Counted from the stretch's first letter, positions 19,066 to 29,095 are shown. The stretch: DNA of 64,000 nucleotides from Clavibacter tessellarius (GCF_001618005.1 NZ_LQXA01000019.1:62001-126000), one strand, 5' to 3'. Made by a program: numbers and translations. Notes: generated by a model not told the origin, from the sequence alone.

Positions 19066-19947
19066 ATGGACGACGACCTGAGTCCCATCATGCGGGAGCT
19101 CTCGGAGACCAATCGGCGGCGGAAGGCACTCGCCGGCCAGGTGCTCCCGCGGCCGCAGTCGACCCGGGTGTTCACGATCGCGAATCAGAAGGGCGGTGTC
19201 GGCAAGACGACCTCGACGGTCAACCTCGCCGCGGCTCTTGCCAAGTCCGGAGCCCGCACGCTGGTCATCGACCTCGACCCGCAGGGCAACGCATCCACCG
19301 CGCTGGGAGTCGACCGGCAGGGGGACATCACGAGCGTGTATGACGTGCTCGTGGACGAGGCCCCCATCGTCGATGCCATCCAGAGCAGCCCCGAGTTCGA
19401 CATGCTCGCGTGTGTCCCGGCGACGATCCACCTGGCGGGCGCCGAGATCGAACTGGTCGCTCTGCCCCATCGCGAGCGGCGCCTGCGGATCGCCTTGGAT
19501 GCCTTCCTGGGATCGGCGGAGGGGAGGGGCTACGACTACGTCTTGATCGACTGCCCACCATCCCTGGGGCTGCTCACCATCAACGCGTTCGCTGCGGCGC
19601 GTGAGGTGCTCATCCCCATCCAGTGCGAGTACTACGCGTTGGAGGGGCTGAGCCAACTGCTGTCCAACATCCAGCTCATCTCGCAGCACCTCAACCCGGA
19701 GCTCGCGCTGTCCACGATCCTGCTCACGATGTACGACGGCAGGACGAACCTGGCTCAGCAAGTGGCCGCCGAGGTCCGTGAGCACTTCCCCGAGCAGACG
19801 CTGGCCACGCTGATCCCGCGCTCGGTGCGCATCAGCGAGGCCCCGAGCTATGGACAGAGCGTCATCAGCTACGACCCCAATTCGCCCGGCGCGCTCTCCT
19901 ACCTGGAGGCCGCAGCCGAGATCGCACATCGAGGAGCTTCGAGATAA
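19066..19947 (+). CDS. parA: Chromosome partitioning ATPase ParA
   Basis: The 293-residue ParA/Soj ATPase has a deviant Walker A, NQKGGVGKTTS, at about 40-50, Walker A-prime DLDPQGNAS and YVLIDCPPSLGLL. It forms a nucleoid-bound gradient that moves ParB-parS complexes. The start at 19066 (MDDDLSPIMRELSE) has GAAGGA five bases upstream; an alternative ATG at 19051 adds only MRRIP. Its TAA overlaps the parB ATG. Confidence 0.96.
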   Translation: MDDDLSPIMRELSETNRRRKALAGQVLPRPQSTRVFTIANQKGGVGKTTSTVNLAAALAKSGARTLVIDLDPQGNASTALGVDRQGDITSVYDVLVDEAPIVDAIQSSPEFDMLACVPATIHLAGAEIELVALPHRERRLRIALDAFLGSAEGRGYDYVLIDCPPSLGLLTINAFAAAREVLIPIQCEYYALEGLSQLLSNIQLISQHLNPELALSTILLTMYDGRTNLAQQVAAEVREHFPEQTLATLIPRSVRISEAPSYGQSVISYDPNSPGALSYLEAAAEIAHRGASR

Positions 19948-20948
19948 TGGCAACCAAGAGAACCGGCCTAGGGCGCGGCATCGGCGCCCTCATCCCCACG
20001 TCCGACGAGCGCAGCCGCCCGGTCGATGTGTTCTTCCCCGACTCGGCTGCAGCGGGGGCTCCGTCCGGGGTCGCCAAGGGCAGCCGCGACGCAGACGCAT
20101 CCCGCGAGCCGGAGCTCGTCGCCGTCCCCGGCGCGCGACTCGCGAATCTGGATCCCGCGGACATCACGCCGAATGCCCAGCAGCCGCGGACGGACTTCCG
20201 TCCGGACGAGTTGCAGGAGCTGGTGGTCTCCATCCGTGAGTACGGCGTCTTGCAGCCGATCGTGGTCCGTCCCCTCGGAGTGGACGGCACAGGACGTGCG
20301 CGCTATGAGCTCGTGATGGGGGAGCGGCGTCTCCGTGCCACCAAGGAGCTCGGGCTCGACACGATCCCGGCGGTCATCAAGGACACGGCCGACGAGTCGA
20401 TGCTGCGCGACGCGCTCCTCGAGAACCTGCACCGGTCGGAGCTCAATCCCCTCGAAGAGGCCAGCGCCTACCAGCAGCTGCTGGCGGACTTCGCCATCAC
20501 CCAGGACGAGCTCGCGACGCGGCTGGGACGATCGCGGCCGCAGATCACCAACACCATCCGCCTGCTCCGTCTGCCCGAAGACGTGCAGCACCGCGTCGCC
20601 GCGGGCGTGCTCTCCGCCGGGCATGCCCGTGCGATCCTCTCGTCGGGCGATGACGACGCGATGCGACTGCTGGCCGACAAGATCGTCAACGAGGACCTCT
20701 CCGTACGGGCCGCCGAGGCGGCGGCGCAGCGTGGGCAGAAGACGACGAAGCCGCGCAGGTCGACGGCGTCCGCGCGCACGGCGCACCTCGACGACACGGC
20801 TCAGCGAATCGGCGATCACCTCAACACGAGCGTCCGGGTCACGATGTCGGCCCAGAAGGGGCAGATCGTCATCGACTTCGCGACCGTCGGTGATCTCGCC
20901 CGCATCGCGGACGAGATGGGTGTCCCTGCCGAGTCCACGGAGGCGTGA
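19947..20948 (+). CDS. parB: Chromosome partitioning protein ParB
   Basis: This 333-residue ParB starts with the ParA-activating peptide MATKRTGLGRGIGALIP. The CTP-binding domain includes GERRLRA (125-131) and ENLHRSELNPLEEASAY. A helix-turn-helix (ELATRLGRSRPQITNTIRLLRLP) binds parS, and the C-terminal dimerisation segment ends EMGVPAESTEA. Three parS sites lie within about 2 kb upstream. Confidence 0.96.
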   Translation: MATKRTGLGRGIGALIPTSDERSRPVDVFFPDSAAAGAPSGVAKGSRDADASREPELVAVPGARLANLDPADITPNAQQPRTDFRPDELQELVVSIREYGVLQPIVVRPLGVDGTGRARYELVMGERRLRATKELGLDTIPAVIKDTADESMLRDALLENLHRSELNPLEEASAYQQLLADFAITQDELATRLGRSRPQITNTIRLLRLPEDVQHRVAAGVLSAGHARAILSSGDDDAMRLLADKIVNEDLSVRAAEAAAQRGQKTTKPRRSTASARTAHLDDTAQRIGDHLNTSVRVTMSAQKGQIVIDFATVGDLARIADEMGVPAESTEA

Positions 20949-21040
20949 GTCGGGCTCCGGCCGCGTGAGGCGCGTGCGCTCCGAGGGCGACCAGAGGAGG
21001 GCCGACGCAGCCAGCGTGGGCTCTCGCCCCCTGTGATGCG

Positions 21041-21994
21041 TCAGCGGCCGGCGACGACCTCGGCGAGTCGACGGTAGAGGGATCCGACCTCGATGCCCGC
21101 AGCCGCGAGACCCTGGGGCAGCAGCGACGTCTCCGTGAGGCCGGGGATGACGTTGACCTCGAGGAACCACGGAGTGCCCGCCGCGTCCACGATGAGATCC
21201 ACCCGGGACATCTGGCCGATGCCCAGGGCGCGGTGGATGCGCACCGCTGCGTCGGCCACCGCGTCGCTCGCGGCGTCGCCCAGCCGGGCCGGGGTGTAGA
21301 AGCGGGTGAGGCCCGCGTTGTACCGCGCCTCGTAGCCGTACACGCCGGACGTGGGCACGATCTCGGTGGCGGGGAGCGCCTCCGGTCCGGCGCCGGTGTC
21401 GAGGACGCCGATGGCGATCTCCGTGCCGTCCACGAACTGCTCGATCACGGCGACGTCGCCGTACGTGTACGCGTCGACCATTGCGCGGGGGAGGGCATCC
21501 GCGTCGCGCACGATCGTGACGCCCTGGGCGGATCCGCCCCGCGCCGGCTTCACCGCGTACGGTGCCGGCATCGACTCGCCCACCAGGCGCAGGACCGCGG
21601 CGGCGCCCAGCTCGCGGAAGGTGTCCTTCGGGAGCGTGACCGAACGCGGGGTGCGGATCCCGGCGGCCTCCGCCATGGCCTTCGCGGTCGGCTTGTCCCA
21701 CGCGAGGCGCGCCGCCCGAGCGGAGGATCCGACGTACGGCACGCCGGCCAGCTCCAGGAGCCCGAGAAGGGCGCCGTCCTCGCCGCTGGCACCGTGCAGG
21801 ACCGGCCAGACGACCGCGGGAGGAGTGTCGCGGAGGAAGTCGAGCAGGGTCGCGTCCGGATCGCGCAGCGTGGCCTGCACGCCCGCGCTCCGCAGCGCAT
21901 CCGCCACGCGACGGCCGCTGCGGAGGGAGACGTCTCGCTCGTGGGAGATCCCGCCGGCCAGGACGACGACGGAGAGGGGCTCGTGTGCGGTCAT
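21041..21994 (-). CDS. D-alanine--D-alanine ligase family protein
   Basis: The 317-residue ATP-grasp enzyme has VVVLAGGISHERDVSLRSG (substrate loop), HGASGEDGALLGLLELAGVPYVG, the ATP-grasp loop ARGGSAQGV, and the metal site FLEVNVIPGLTETSLLPQ. Ddl joins two D-Ala molecules for peptidoglycan. Next to parAB, actinobacteria often carry this second, shorter Ddl-like protein, so its substrate may differ from that of the main Ddl. It converges on parB and is 50 nt downstream of the aminotransferase. Confidence 0.88.
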   Translation of the reverse strand: MTAHEPLSVVVLAGGISHERDVSLRSGRRVADALRSAGVQATLRDPDATLLDFLRDTPPAVVWPVLHGASGEDGALLGLLELAGVPYVGSSARAARLAWDKPTAKAMAEAAGIRTPRSVTLPKDTFRELGAAAVLRLVGESMPAPYAVKPARGGSAQGVTIVRDADALPRAMVDAYTYGDVAVIEQFVDGTEIAIGVLDTGAGPEALPATEIVPTSGVYGYEARYNAGLTRFYTPARLGDAASDAVADAAVRIHRALGIGQMSRVDLIVDAAGTPWFLEVNVIPGLTETSLLPQGLAAAGIEVGSLYRRLAEVVAGR

Positions 21995-22044
21995 GATGCT
22001 CGATCCAGTCGTGTTCGGAGTCCGAGGAGGTGCAGGGGAGCGGG

Positions 22045-23367
22045 TCAGTCCAGGTCCGGCGGCGGCGCTGAGACGCTCGTCGTTGTGCGCGAGGACAGCG
22101 CGCCCGTGCCCGAGAAGGTCGTGAGCAGGTCGAGCTCATCGTCGATCACGCCCGCCATGCGCCGGATGCCCTCGCGGATCCGCTCCGGCGTGGGGTAGCA
22201 GAACGACAACCGGATGGCGTCGCGACCGCGGCCGTCGGCGTAGAAGGCCGTGCCGGGCGTGTACGCGACGAGCGCGGTGACGGCGCGGGGCAGCATCTGC
22301 TTCGAGTCGAGCTGCTCCGGGAGCTTCAGCCAGACGTAGAAGCCGCCGTTCGGGACGGTCCAGCTGAGGCTCGGGAGGTGCTCCTGCAGCGCGGACAGCG
22401 TCGCGTCGCGCCGCTCGCGGTACACGTCGCGGAAGGTGTCGATCTGGCCCTTCCAGTCGGACGCGTGCAGGTACTCCGAGATGATGAGCTGGCTGAAGGA
22501 GCTGGGGGAGAGGACGGCGGACTCCTGCGCGAGGATCAGCTTCTCTCGGATGGCGTGCGGCGCGAGCGCCCAGCCGACGCGGAACCCGGGGGCGAGCGTC
22601 TTGGAGAACGAGCCGAGGTAGATGACGCCCTCGTCGTCGAGGCTGCGCAGGGCGTCGGGAGCCGGACGGTCGAACCAGAGGAGGCCGTAGGGGTTGTCCT
22701 CCAGCACGAGGATGTCGTTCGACCGGCAGATCTCGAGGATCTCCGGGCGGCGTGCGGCCGACATCGTGACGCCGGCGGGGTTGTGGAAGTTGGGGACCGT
22801 GTAGAGGAACTTGATGGTGCGGCCCTCGCCGCGGATCCGCGTGATCGCCTCGCGGAGCGCCTCGGGGACGAGCCCGTCGTCGTCCATGACCACGTGCTCG
22901 ACGACCGCCTGGTAGCTGCGGAAGACGCCGATCGCGCCGACGTAGCTGGGGGCCTCGGCGAGGATCACGTCCCCCGGGTCGATGAAGAGCTTGGTGACGA
23001 GGTCGAGCGCCTGCTGCGAGCCCGTGGTGGTGACGATGTCGTCGACGCTGCCGCGGATGCCCTCGAGCGCCATGATCTCGAGGATGTCCTCGCGGAGCTC
23101 CGGCGTGCCCTGGCCACCGCCGTACTGGAGGGCGACCGGGCCCCGCTCGCGCATGACCTTCTCCATCGCCGTGACGATGAGCTCCTGCGGGAGGGCGGAG
23201 ACGAACGGCATGCCACCGGCGAGCGAGACGACCTCAGGTCGGGAGGCCACGGCGAAGAGGGCGCGCACCTCGGAGGCGCTGAGTCCCGAGGTCCTCTCCG
23301 CGTAGTGGGGGAACCAGGGGTCGAGGTTGGTGCCCGCGGGATCGCGGGGGCTGCCTGCAGAAGTCAC
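22045..23367 (-). CDS. PLP-dependent aminotransferase (fold type I, 2-aminoadipate/MocR-like)
   Basis: The 440-residue class I/II aminotransferase has YGGGQGTPELREDI, the Asn/Asp/Tyr cofactor region LYTVPNFHNPAG and LEDNPYGLL, and the Schiff-base Lys256 in GSFSKTLAPGFRVGW. There is no N-terminal GntR domain, so it is an enzyme rather than a MocR regulator. Its closest type is LysN/2-aminoadipate or aromatic aminotransferase; the substrate is not readable. The start is GTG with a weak upstream site. The last 25 residues are Ser/Thr/Pro-rich and variable. Confidence 0.88.
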   Translation of the reverse strand: MTSAGSPRDPAGTNLDPWFPHYAERTSGLSASEVRALFAVASRPEVVSLAGGMPFVSALPQELIVTAMEKVMRERGPVALQYGGGQGTPELREDILEIMALEGIRGSVDDIVTTTGSQQALDLVTKLFIDPGDVILAEAPSYVGAIGVFRSYQAVVEHVVMDDDGLVPEALREAITRIRGEGRTIKFLYTVPNFHNPAGVTMSAARRPEILEICRSNDILVLEDNPYGLLWFDRPAPDALRSLDDEGVIYLGSFSKTLAPGFRVGWALAPHAIREKLILAQESAVLSPSSFSQLIISEYLHASDWKGQIDTFRDVYRERRDATLSALQEHLPSLSWTVPNGGFYVWLKLPEQLDSKQMLPRAVTALVAYTPGTAFYADGRGRDAIRLSFCYPTPERIREGIRRMAGVIDDELDLLTTFSGTGALSSRTTTSVSAPPPDLD

Positions 23368-23463
23368 GTCACGTCTCTCACTGTCCGATTGCCGATCAGC
23401 CTAACGGGCGGTCGCGGAGGGGAGGCTCGGCCTGGCCGGGCACGGTCCACGACGCCGGGACGA

Positions 23464-23500
23464 CGGAGGGCCCGGCACCTGTCCGGTGCCGGGCCCTCCG
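23464..23500 (-). terminator. Hairpin terminator after trxA
   Basis: A perfect 16-bp stem (23464-23479 with 23485-23500) with a 5-nt loop lies about 40 nt past the trxA stop. Confidence 0.75.
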
Positions 23501-23538
23501 AGCGGGGAGTCGCGATCCTGCGGGAACGCGACGCGGGA

Positions 23539-23862
23539 TCACTTGAGGAAGTCGGCGAACTCCTGCTCGAGGGCGGGCTTCGGCTTGGCGCCGATGACCG
23601 TCTTGACGACCTCGCCGGCCTGGAAGACCTTCATGGCGGGGATCGACGTGATCTTGTACTTCATGGCGACCTCGGGGTTGTCGTCCACGTCGATCTTCAC
23701 GAGCTCGATGCCGGGGTTCTCGGCGGCGATCTGGTCGAGGATCGGGGAGACGGCCTTGCACGGGCCGCACCAGGGGGCCCAGAAGTCGACGATGACGGTC
23801 TTCTCGGCATCGAGGACGTCGGCCTGGAAGCTGGCGTCGGTGACGTCGCGTGCGTGGGACAT
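23539..23862 (-). CDS. trxA: Thioredoxin
   Basis: The 107-residue thioredoxin has the active site WAPWCGPCK (Cys32, Cys35), the cis-Pro motif SIPAMKVF and no signal peptide. It reduces protein disulfides in the cytoplasm. It lies 79 nt downstream of the thioredoxin reductase gene and is probably co-transcribed with it. Confidence 0.97.
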   Translation of the reverse strand: MSHARDVTDASFQADVLDAEKTVIVDFWAPWCGPCKAVSPILDQIAAENPGIELVKIDVDDNPEVAMKYKITSIPAMKVFQAGEVVKTVIGAKPKPALEQEFADFLK

Positions 23863-23941
23863 GTGTGCTCCTTCGTGCGGTTCGTGCGGATCCGGGCGTC
23901 TCCCGGATCCCGAGGCGGGGACGGGGCCTACGGCCCCGGGA

Positions 23942-24979
23942 CTACGCGTGCTCGGCGCCGACGAGCTCGCCGTCGGGATCCACCGCGCTGCCGGCTGCGG
24001 GGGCGCCGTGGCCGGCGGCTCCGTCCGGGCCGTCGGACGCCGCGTCGAGCAGCGCGTCGGGCAGGGACGCGAGGAAGTGCTCCGCGTCGAGCGCGGCGAT
24101 GGTGCCGGAGGCGGCGGCCGTGATGGCCTGGCGGTAGGTGGGGTCGATGACGTCGCCGGCGGCGAAGACGCCCGGCAGGTTCGTGCGGGAGGAGCGGCCG
24201 TCGACGGCGATGGTGCCCTCGGTGGTGAGCTCGAGCTGCTGGTGGAAGAGGTGCGTGCGTGGGTCGTTGCCGATCGCGATGAAGAGGCCGTCGAGCGCCA
24301 GAGGGCGCTGCTCGCCGGTGATCGTGTCCTCGAGGACCACGCCGTCGACCTTCTCGTCGCCCGTGATGTCGACCACCTGCGCGTTCCAGACGAACTCGAT
24401 CTTCGGGTTCTCGAACGCCCGCTCCTGCATGATCTTCGAGGCGCGGAGCGAGTCCTTGCGGTGGATGACGTAGACCTTCTCCGCGAAGCGCGTGAGGAAG
24501 GTGGCCTCCTCCATGGCGCTGTCTCCGCCGCCGACGACCGCGATGGTCTTCTGGCGGAAGAAGAAGCCGTCGCAGGTGGCGCACCAGGAGACGCCGTGGC
24601 CGCTCAGGCGGTCCTCGGCGGGGAGGCCGAGCTTGCGGTACGCGGATCCGGTGGCGGCGATGATCGCGAGGCCCTCGTGCACGTCGCCGTTGCCGAGCGT
24701 GACGCGCTTGACGTCCCCCTCCAGCTCCACGGAGGTGACGTCGTCGAGGACGACCTCCGTGCCGAAGCGCTCGGCCTGCGCCTGCATCGCCATCATGAGG
24801 TCGGGGCCCTGGATGCCCTCGGGGAAGCCCGGGTAGTTCTCGACCTCGGTCGTGTTCATCAGCTCGCCGCCGGCCTCGACCGAGCTCGCGATGAGGAGGG
24901 GGGTGAGGTTGGCGCGCGCGGCGTAGATGGCGGCCGTGTACCCGGCCGGTCCCGAACCGATGATGATGATCTGACGCAC
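23942..24979 (-). CDS. trxB: Thioredoxin-disulfide reductase
   Basis: The 345-residue flavoprotein transfers electrons from NADPH to thioredoxin. FAD motif IIIIGSGPAGYTAAIYAARA lies at the N-terminus, the redox motif CATCDGFF has Cys133 and Cys136, and VVGGGDSAMEEA binds NADPH. The second FAD motif is GVFAAGDVIDPTYRQ. The GTG start (VRQIIII) has GGAGGAG upstream; an in-frame ATG at 25111 adds unconserved sequence. The C-terminal 35 residues form an acidic Ala/Gly-rich tail. Confidence 0.96.
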   Translation of the reverse strand: MRQIIIIGSGPAGYTAAIYAARANLTPLLIASSVEAGGELMNTTEVENYPGFPEGIQGPDLMMAMQAQAERFGTEVVLDDVTSVELEGDVKRVTLGNGDVHEGLAIIAATGSAYRKLGLPAEDRLSGHGVSWCATCDGFFFRQKTIAVVGGGDSAMEEATFLTRFAEKVYVIHRKDSLRASKIMQERAFENPKIEFVWNAQVVDITGDEKVDGVVLEDTITGEQRPLALDGLFIAIGNDPRTHLFHQQLELTTEGTIAVDGRSSRTNLPGVFAAGDVIDPTYRQAITAAASGTIAALDAEHFLASLPDALLDAASDGPDGAAGHGAPAAGSAVDPDGELVGAEHA

Positions 24980-25135
24980 GACGGCCTCTCCTCCACTGCT
25001 CGGCGGGGCACCGTCCCGGCGCCCGCTCACCTCTGCAACAGACCCACGGTAGCGGCTATTCCTCCGCCTCCCCCGGGCGGACAGGCCGGCCGTGGGGGAG
25101 CCGTGGCGCATGCGGCGGGCGGGGCGGACGACGGG

Positions 25136-26764
25136 TCAGCGGCGACGGATGCGGCGCATCACGGGCCCCGCGAGCTGCTGCAGCTCCGACGAGCGCATGG
25201 CGGCCAGGGCCGCGAGGTAGACGGCCGTCATGACCGCGGCGAGCGGGATGCCCACGAGGAGCGCCTGGCCCTTCGACGCGACGCCCACGCCGGCGAACGC
25301 GCCGCCGGAGACGAGCACGAGGAGGCCGAGACCGACGAGCGCGGTCGGAACGGCCGCGACGACGAAGCGGACGGTGCTGCGGAGGATCCGCCGCCCGTCG
25401 ATGCGCCCGATGCGGCGCCGGAGGAGCACGGCCGCGAGCACCGCCTGCCCGGTGACGGTGACGGTCTGCAGCACCGCGAGGCCCACGCCGATCAGCTCCA
25501 CCGGCTGCTGCGCGATGACGAGGGCGCCGGCGATGAACACGACGACCTGGACGCTCTGGATCACGAACGGCGTCCGCGTGTCCGACAGGGCGTAGAAGGC
25601 GCGCTGCAGCACGAAGAGGGTGCTGAACGCCGGGAGCCCGAGGATGAAGGCGATGAGCACCATCCCGTAGCCGCGGACCTCGCCGATGTCGCCCGAGACC
25701 ATCACGCGTGCGACCGGACCGGCGAGGACCGCGATGAGCGCGGTCGACAGGACGGTCATCAGCGCGACGGTGCGGATCGCGGAGGAGAGGTCGAGACGCA
25801 TGCTGTCGTGGTCCCCCTCGCCCGCGTGGGTGCTCATACGCGTGAAGTAGGCGGTGGCGATGGAGACCGCGAAGATCGAGTGCGGGAGCATGAAGAACAG
25901 CCACGCGTTGAGCAGGATCGTGCTCGAGGGGCTGTCCGAGGTGGCCGCGATGTTGGCCACGTTCGACTGCGCGACGCCGGCGAGCTGCGTCACGACGAGC
26001 ATGCCGAAGGTCCAGCCCGCGAGCCGTCCGGCGGTGCCGAGGCCCACGCCGCGCCAGGCGAAGTCGAAGCGGAAGCGGAGGCCCACGCGGCGCCAGAAGA
26101 CGAAGAGGATGAGCGCCTGCGCGACGACGCCCAGGGTCGCGGATCCGGCCAGCACGAGGATCTTGTCGAGGCTCCAGTCGTCCACCGGGCGGCTGCCGGA
26201 TCCGAACATCGCCTGGAAGAGGAGCAGCCCGGCGATGGCGACGACGTTGTTGAGGACCGGCGCCCAGGTGAAGGGCCCGAAGGACCCGCGGGCGTTGAGG
26301 ACCTCCCCGAGCACCGCGTAGAGGCCGTAGAAGAAGATCTGCGGGAGGCACCAGTAGGCGAACGCGACCACGAGGGCGAACACGTCGGGCGGCAGCGTGG
26401 CCGCGTAGATGCCGGAGACGACCGGGGCGCCCACGGTGGCGAGGACCGTGACGCCGCCGAGCACGACGATCGCGATGGTCACCAGCTTGTTGATGTAGCC
26501 GGCGCCGCCGTCCGCGTGCTTGGCGGCGCGCACGACCTGCGGCACGAGGACGGCGTTGAGGACGCCGCCGGCGATGATCACGTAGATGTTGTTCGGCAGC
26601 TGGTTCGCGTTGGAGAAGGCGTTGGAGCTGCCGAGGGTCGCGCCGATGGTCTGCAGCAGCACGATCGCCTTGATGAAGCCGAGGATGCGGGAGACGAACG
26701 TGCCCGACGCGAGCAGGGCCGACGCGCGGCCGATGCCGCCGCCCCGGGAGGTGGGCGCGGTCAC
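25136..26764 (-). CDS. murJ: Lipid II flippase MurJ (MviN family)
   Basis: This 542-residue MOP-superfamily protein has about 14 membrane helices. ASGTFVSRILGFIKAIVL and NAFSNANQLPNNIYVIIAGGVLNAVLVPQ are the family N-terminal signatures. MurJ moves lipid II to the outside for peptidoglycan synthesis. It is the core transmembrane unit only, without the long cytoplasmic kinase-like extension of mycobacterial MviN. GTG start; the upstream ATG is out of frame. It follows the DUF6049 gene by 33 nt, a conserved actinobacterial pair. Confidence 0.94.
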   Translation of the reverse strand: MTAPTSRGGGIGRASALLASGTFVSRILGFIKAIVLLQTIGATLGSSNAFSNANQLPNNIYVIIAGGVLNAVLVPQVVRAAKHADGGAGYINKLVTIAIVVLGGVTVLATVGAPVVSGIYAATLPPDVFALVVAFAYWCLPQIFFYGLYAVLGEVLNARGSFGPFTWAPVLNNVVAIAGLLLFQAMFGSGSRPVDDWSLDKILVLAGSATLGVVAQALILFVFWRRVGLRFRFDFAWRGVGLGTAGRLAGWTFGMLVVTQLAGVAQSNVANIAATSDSPSSTILLNAWLFFMLPHSIFAVSIATAYFTRMSTHAGEGDHDSMRLDLSSAIRTVALMTVLSTALIAVLAGPVARVMVSGDIGEVRGYGMVLIAFILGLPAFSTLFVLQRAFYALSDTRTPFVIQSVQVVVFIAGALVIAQQPVELIGVGLAVLQTVTVTGQAVLAAVLLRRRIGRIDGRRILRSTVRFVVAAVPTALVGLGLLVLVSGGAFAGVGVASKGQALLVGIPLAAVMTAVYLAALAAMRSSELQQLAGPVMRRIRRR

Positions 26765-26797
26765 GGGGTGGCCCCGGCGGCGGTCGACGCGGTCCGG

Positions 26798-29083
26798 TCA
26801 GTCATCGGTCTCCTCGGGCAGGCCGGCGAGCTGCCGGGCTCGGGCGCGGCGGCGCTTGCGGATGCTGCGATAGAGGCCGAAGCCGAACAGGAGGGCCACG
26901 GCGGCGACGAAGAGCGTCGTCACCACGGCCTCGAACCCGGCGCGGATGAAGAGCTCCACGGGTGCGCTGTCGCCGACCTGCACGCTGCCGTCCTCGGTGG
27001 TGAGGCGGGCGGTGACCACGACGTCGCCGTTGGAGATGGAGGTGATGGGCGGCCGGGCGGAGGCGCTGCCGTGCGCGGGGACCGTGACGACCGCGGAGTC
27101 GTCCACGCGGATCCGGCCGCTGCCCGCGGTGATGGAGAGGCGCACGGTGACGGGCTGGTCGAGGGCGTTGCTGACGTTGATGAGCAGGCTCGTCGTGTCG
27201 CTGATGACGGTGTTCTGCCGCGTGGTGATGGCGACCGAGGACAGCAGCTCGTCGGCCTGGGCCACGTAACCGTCCTGGGTGGTCGCGGCGCCATCCGCGG
27301 TCTCGCGCCAGCGCGTCGAGAGGGTGGCGAGGAGGAGCAGGCGCTGCTGGCCGGTGATCAGCTCCGGCCGCTCGACGGCCTTGGCGAACGCGGCGACCTG
27401 CGCCTCCAGGGACAGGGAGTCGGCGACGCGACGGACGCGGGCCGCGTCCTCCGGGTGGTCGACGACCTGGACCTCGACGGCCGGGCTGCCGAGAGCCGCG
27501 CTGAGGGGTGCCGTGTCGCTGTAGGGCAGCGCGCCGATGGCGTCGAGCAGCTGGCCGAGGCGCCCGTTCGATGCGGCCCAGCCGCGCTCCAGGGCCGCGA
27601 CGACGACGTGGCCGTCGGCCTCGCGGGCATCGGCGGCGAGGGTGGCCGAGAGCCGGGCGAGCGCGATGCCGAAGCCCTGGTCGGTCTCGGCGGAGAGCGC
27701 CTGGTCGACGAGGGCCGAGACGTCCGCGTCCGTGACGAGCACCGTGGTGTCGCCCGCGTTCCCGACGGCGCCCACGCGGGCCGAGCTCGCGGATCGGACG
27801 TCGTCGCTCGAGAGGATCGTGGTCGTCGTGCCGCTCGCGGCGAAGACCCCGAGGTCGGACGTGACGGCGGTGCCGGCGAGCGGCCAGGCGAAGCCGGACA
27901 TGGTGTAGTCCCACGCCGTGAGGTCCGCGAGGCTCGGCACGGGGGACGCGGCGGGAGCGCCCGGCGTGGGGGTGGGCTGGGGGCTGCCGCTCTCCCCGGG
28001 GGAGGGCGTCGCGAGACCCGCGGTCGCGGATCCACGACCGGCCCCGGCGGCGGCGGGGCTCGCGGTGGGCGCCGGGGACTCCTCGGGCGTCCGGGTGGGC
28101 GAGGGCGACGGGCTCGCTCCGGGAGCGGCGAAGCGGCCCGGGCGCAGCGCGTAGGTGGCGTCCGTCGGGGCGAGGAGGGTGGCGGCCCCGGCCTGCGCCT
28201 GCACGGCGACGTCGGCGTCGGCCCACGCGAGGGCGAAGGTCTCGTTGGGGATGGTCTTCAGGCGCTCCAGCCACCCGAGGGCGGACGCGGGCGCGTCGGT
28301 GCCGAGTATGCGGATGGAGGCGAGGATGCGCGGATCGATGCCCACCGCGACCGGGCGGCCCACGACGGCATCCAGCTGGCGGGTGAGCGTGCCGGTCGTG
28401 CCCGTGTAGGTGGCCAGCGCCTCGGCGTCGATCAGGTCGGATGCGCTGGGCGGCACGGTCAGCGGCATCACCGCGGCGACCGGCGTGGCCGCGGGATCCG
28501 TTCCGGGGCTCCAGACGACGGCTCCGCGGCCGGTGCTGACGGTGGTCCCACCGGACGCGAGCACCGCCGTGAGGCCCCGGGGGCCGAACCCGCCGCGGGT
28601 GCCCTGCAGGCCCACGGTGGCGGCCGGCACGGTGACGGGCACGTCGACGGTGCCGCCCGCGGCGACCTCCGGCGATCCGGTCCGGCCGATGCGCGGACCC
28701 GTGCGCGCGTTCGCCTCGGTGCCCGATACGTCGAGCCAGCCGTCGATCTTCGTGCGCGTGTCGAGCACGGTGCGGTTGAGGTCGAGGTCGATCTGCCCGG
28801 CCGGCACCGCCACGTCTGTCGCGTTGACGACCGTTACCGTGACCTGCAGGTCCTCGCCCGGGCGCAGGATGCCCGCAGCGGCCGGGGTCACCGACAAGGT
28901 GACGCCCTCGGTCGCGGCGTGCGCCGGGGTCGCCGGACCGGCGACCGTCCCGGCGGCGAGGGTCCCGGCGGCGACCGTGACGCACACGAGGGTGGAGATC
29001 GTGCGTCTGGCGGATCGCCGGATCAGCCGGAGGGCTCTGTCCGTGCGGGTGGGGCCGGCGTCGTGTCGAGGCGCGGCGTGCAT
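26798..29083 (-). CDS. DUF6049 family secreted, membrane-anchored protein
   Basis: The 761-residue protein starts MHAAPRHDAGPTRTDRALRL, followed by a signal peptide (about 30-55, ending TPAHA). A large outer region follows, with a Pro/Ser/Gly-rich low-complexity linker at about 320-375 (many SPSPTRTPEES-type motifs). One C-terminal transmembrane helix (about 725-745) ends in an Arg-rich tail. Its place between murJ and cca marks the DUF6049 family, which is conserved in actinobacteria with unknown function; an envelope role with MurJ is inference. A TAGAAT -10 ends six bases before the ATG. Confidence 0.85.
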   Translation of the reverse strand: MHAAPRHDAGPTRTDRALRLIRRSARRTISTLVCVTVAAGTLAAGTVAGPATPAHAATEGVTLSVTPAAAGILRPGEDLQVTVTVVNATDVAVPAGQIDLDLNRTVLDTRTKIDGWLDVSGTEANARTGPRIGRTGSPEVAAGGTVDVPVTVPAATVGLQGTRGGFGPRGLTAVLASGGTTVSTGRGAVVWSPGTDPAATPVAAVMPLTVPPSASDLIDAEALATYTGTTGTLTRQLDAVVGRPVAVGIDPRILASIRILGTDAPASALGWLERLKTIPNETFALAWADADVAVQAQAGAATLLAPTDATYALRPGRFAAPGASPSPSPTRTPEESPAPTASPAAAGAGRGSATAGLATPSPGESGSPQPTPTPGAPAASPVPSLADLTAWDYTMSGFAWPLAGTAVTSDLGVFAASGTTTTILSSDDVRSASSARVGAVGNAGDTTVLVTDADVSALVDQALSAETDQGFGIALARLSATLAADAREADGHVVVAALERGWAASNGRLGQLLDAIGALPYSDTAPLSAALGSPAVEVQVVDHPEDAARVRRVADSLSLEAQVAAFAKAVERPELITGQQRLLLLATLSTRWRETADGAATTQDGYVAQADELLSSVAITTRQNTVISDTTSLLINVSNALDQPVTVRLSITAGSGRIRVDDSAVVTVPAHGSASARPPITSISNGDVVVTARLTTEDGSVQVGDSAPVELFIRAGFEAVVTTLFVAAVALLFGFGLYRSIRKRRRARARQLAGLPEETDD

Positions 29084-29089
29084 CTGGCG

Positions 29090-29095
29090 ATTCTA
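29090..29095 (-). promoter_or_regulatory. Predicted -10 of leaderless DUF6049-murJ promoter
   Basis: Minus-strand TAGAAT, 6 nt before the ATG at 29083. Confidence 0.5.
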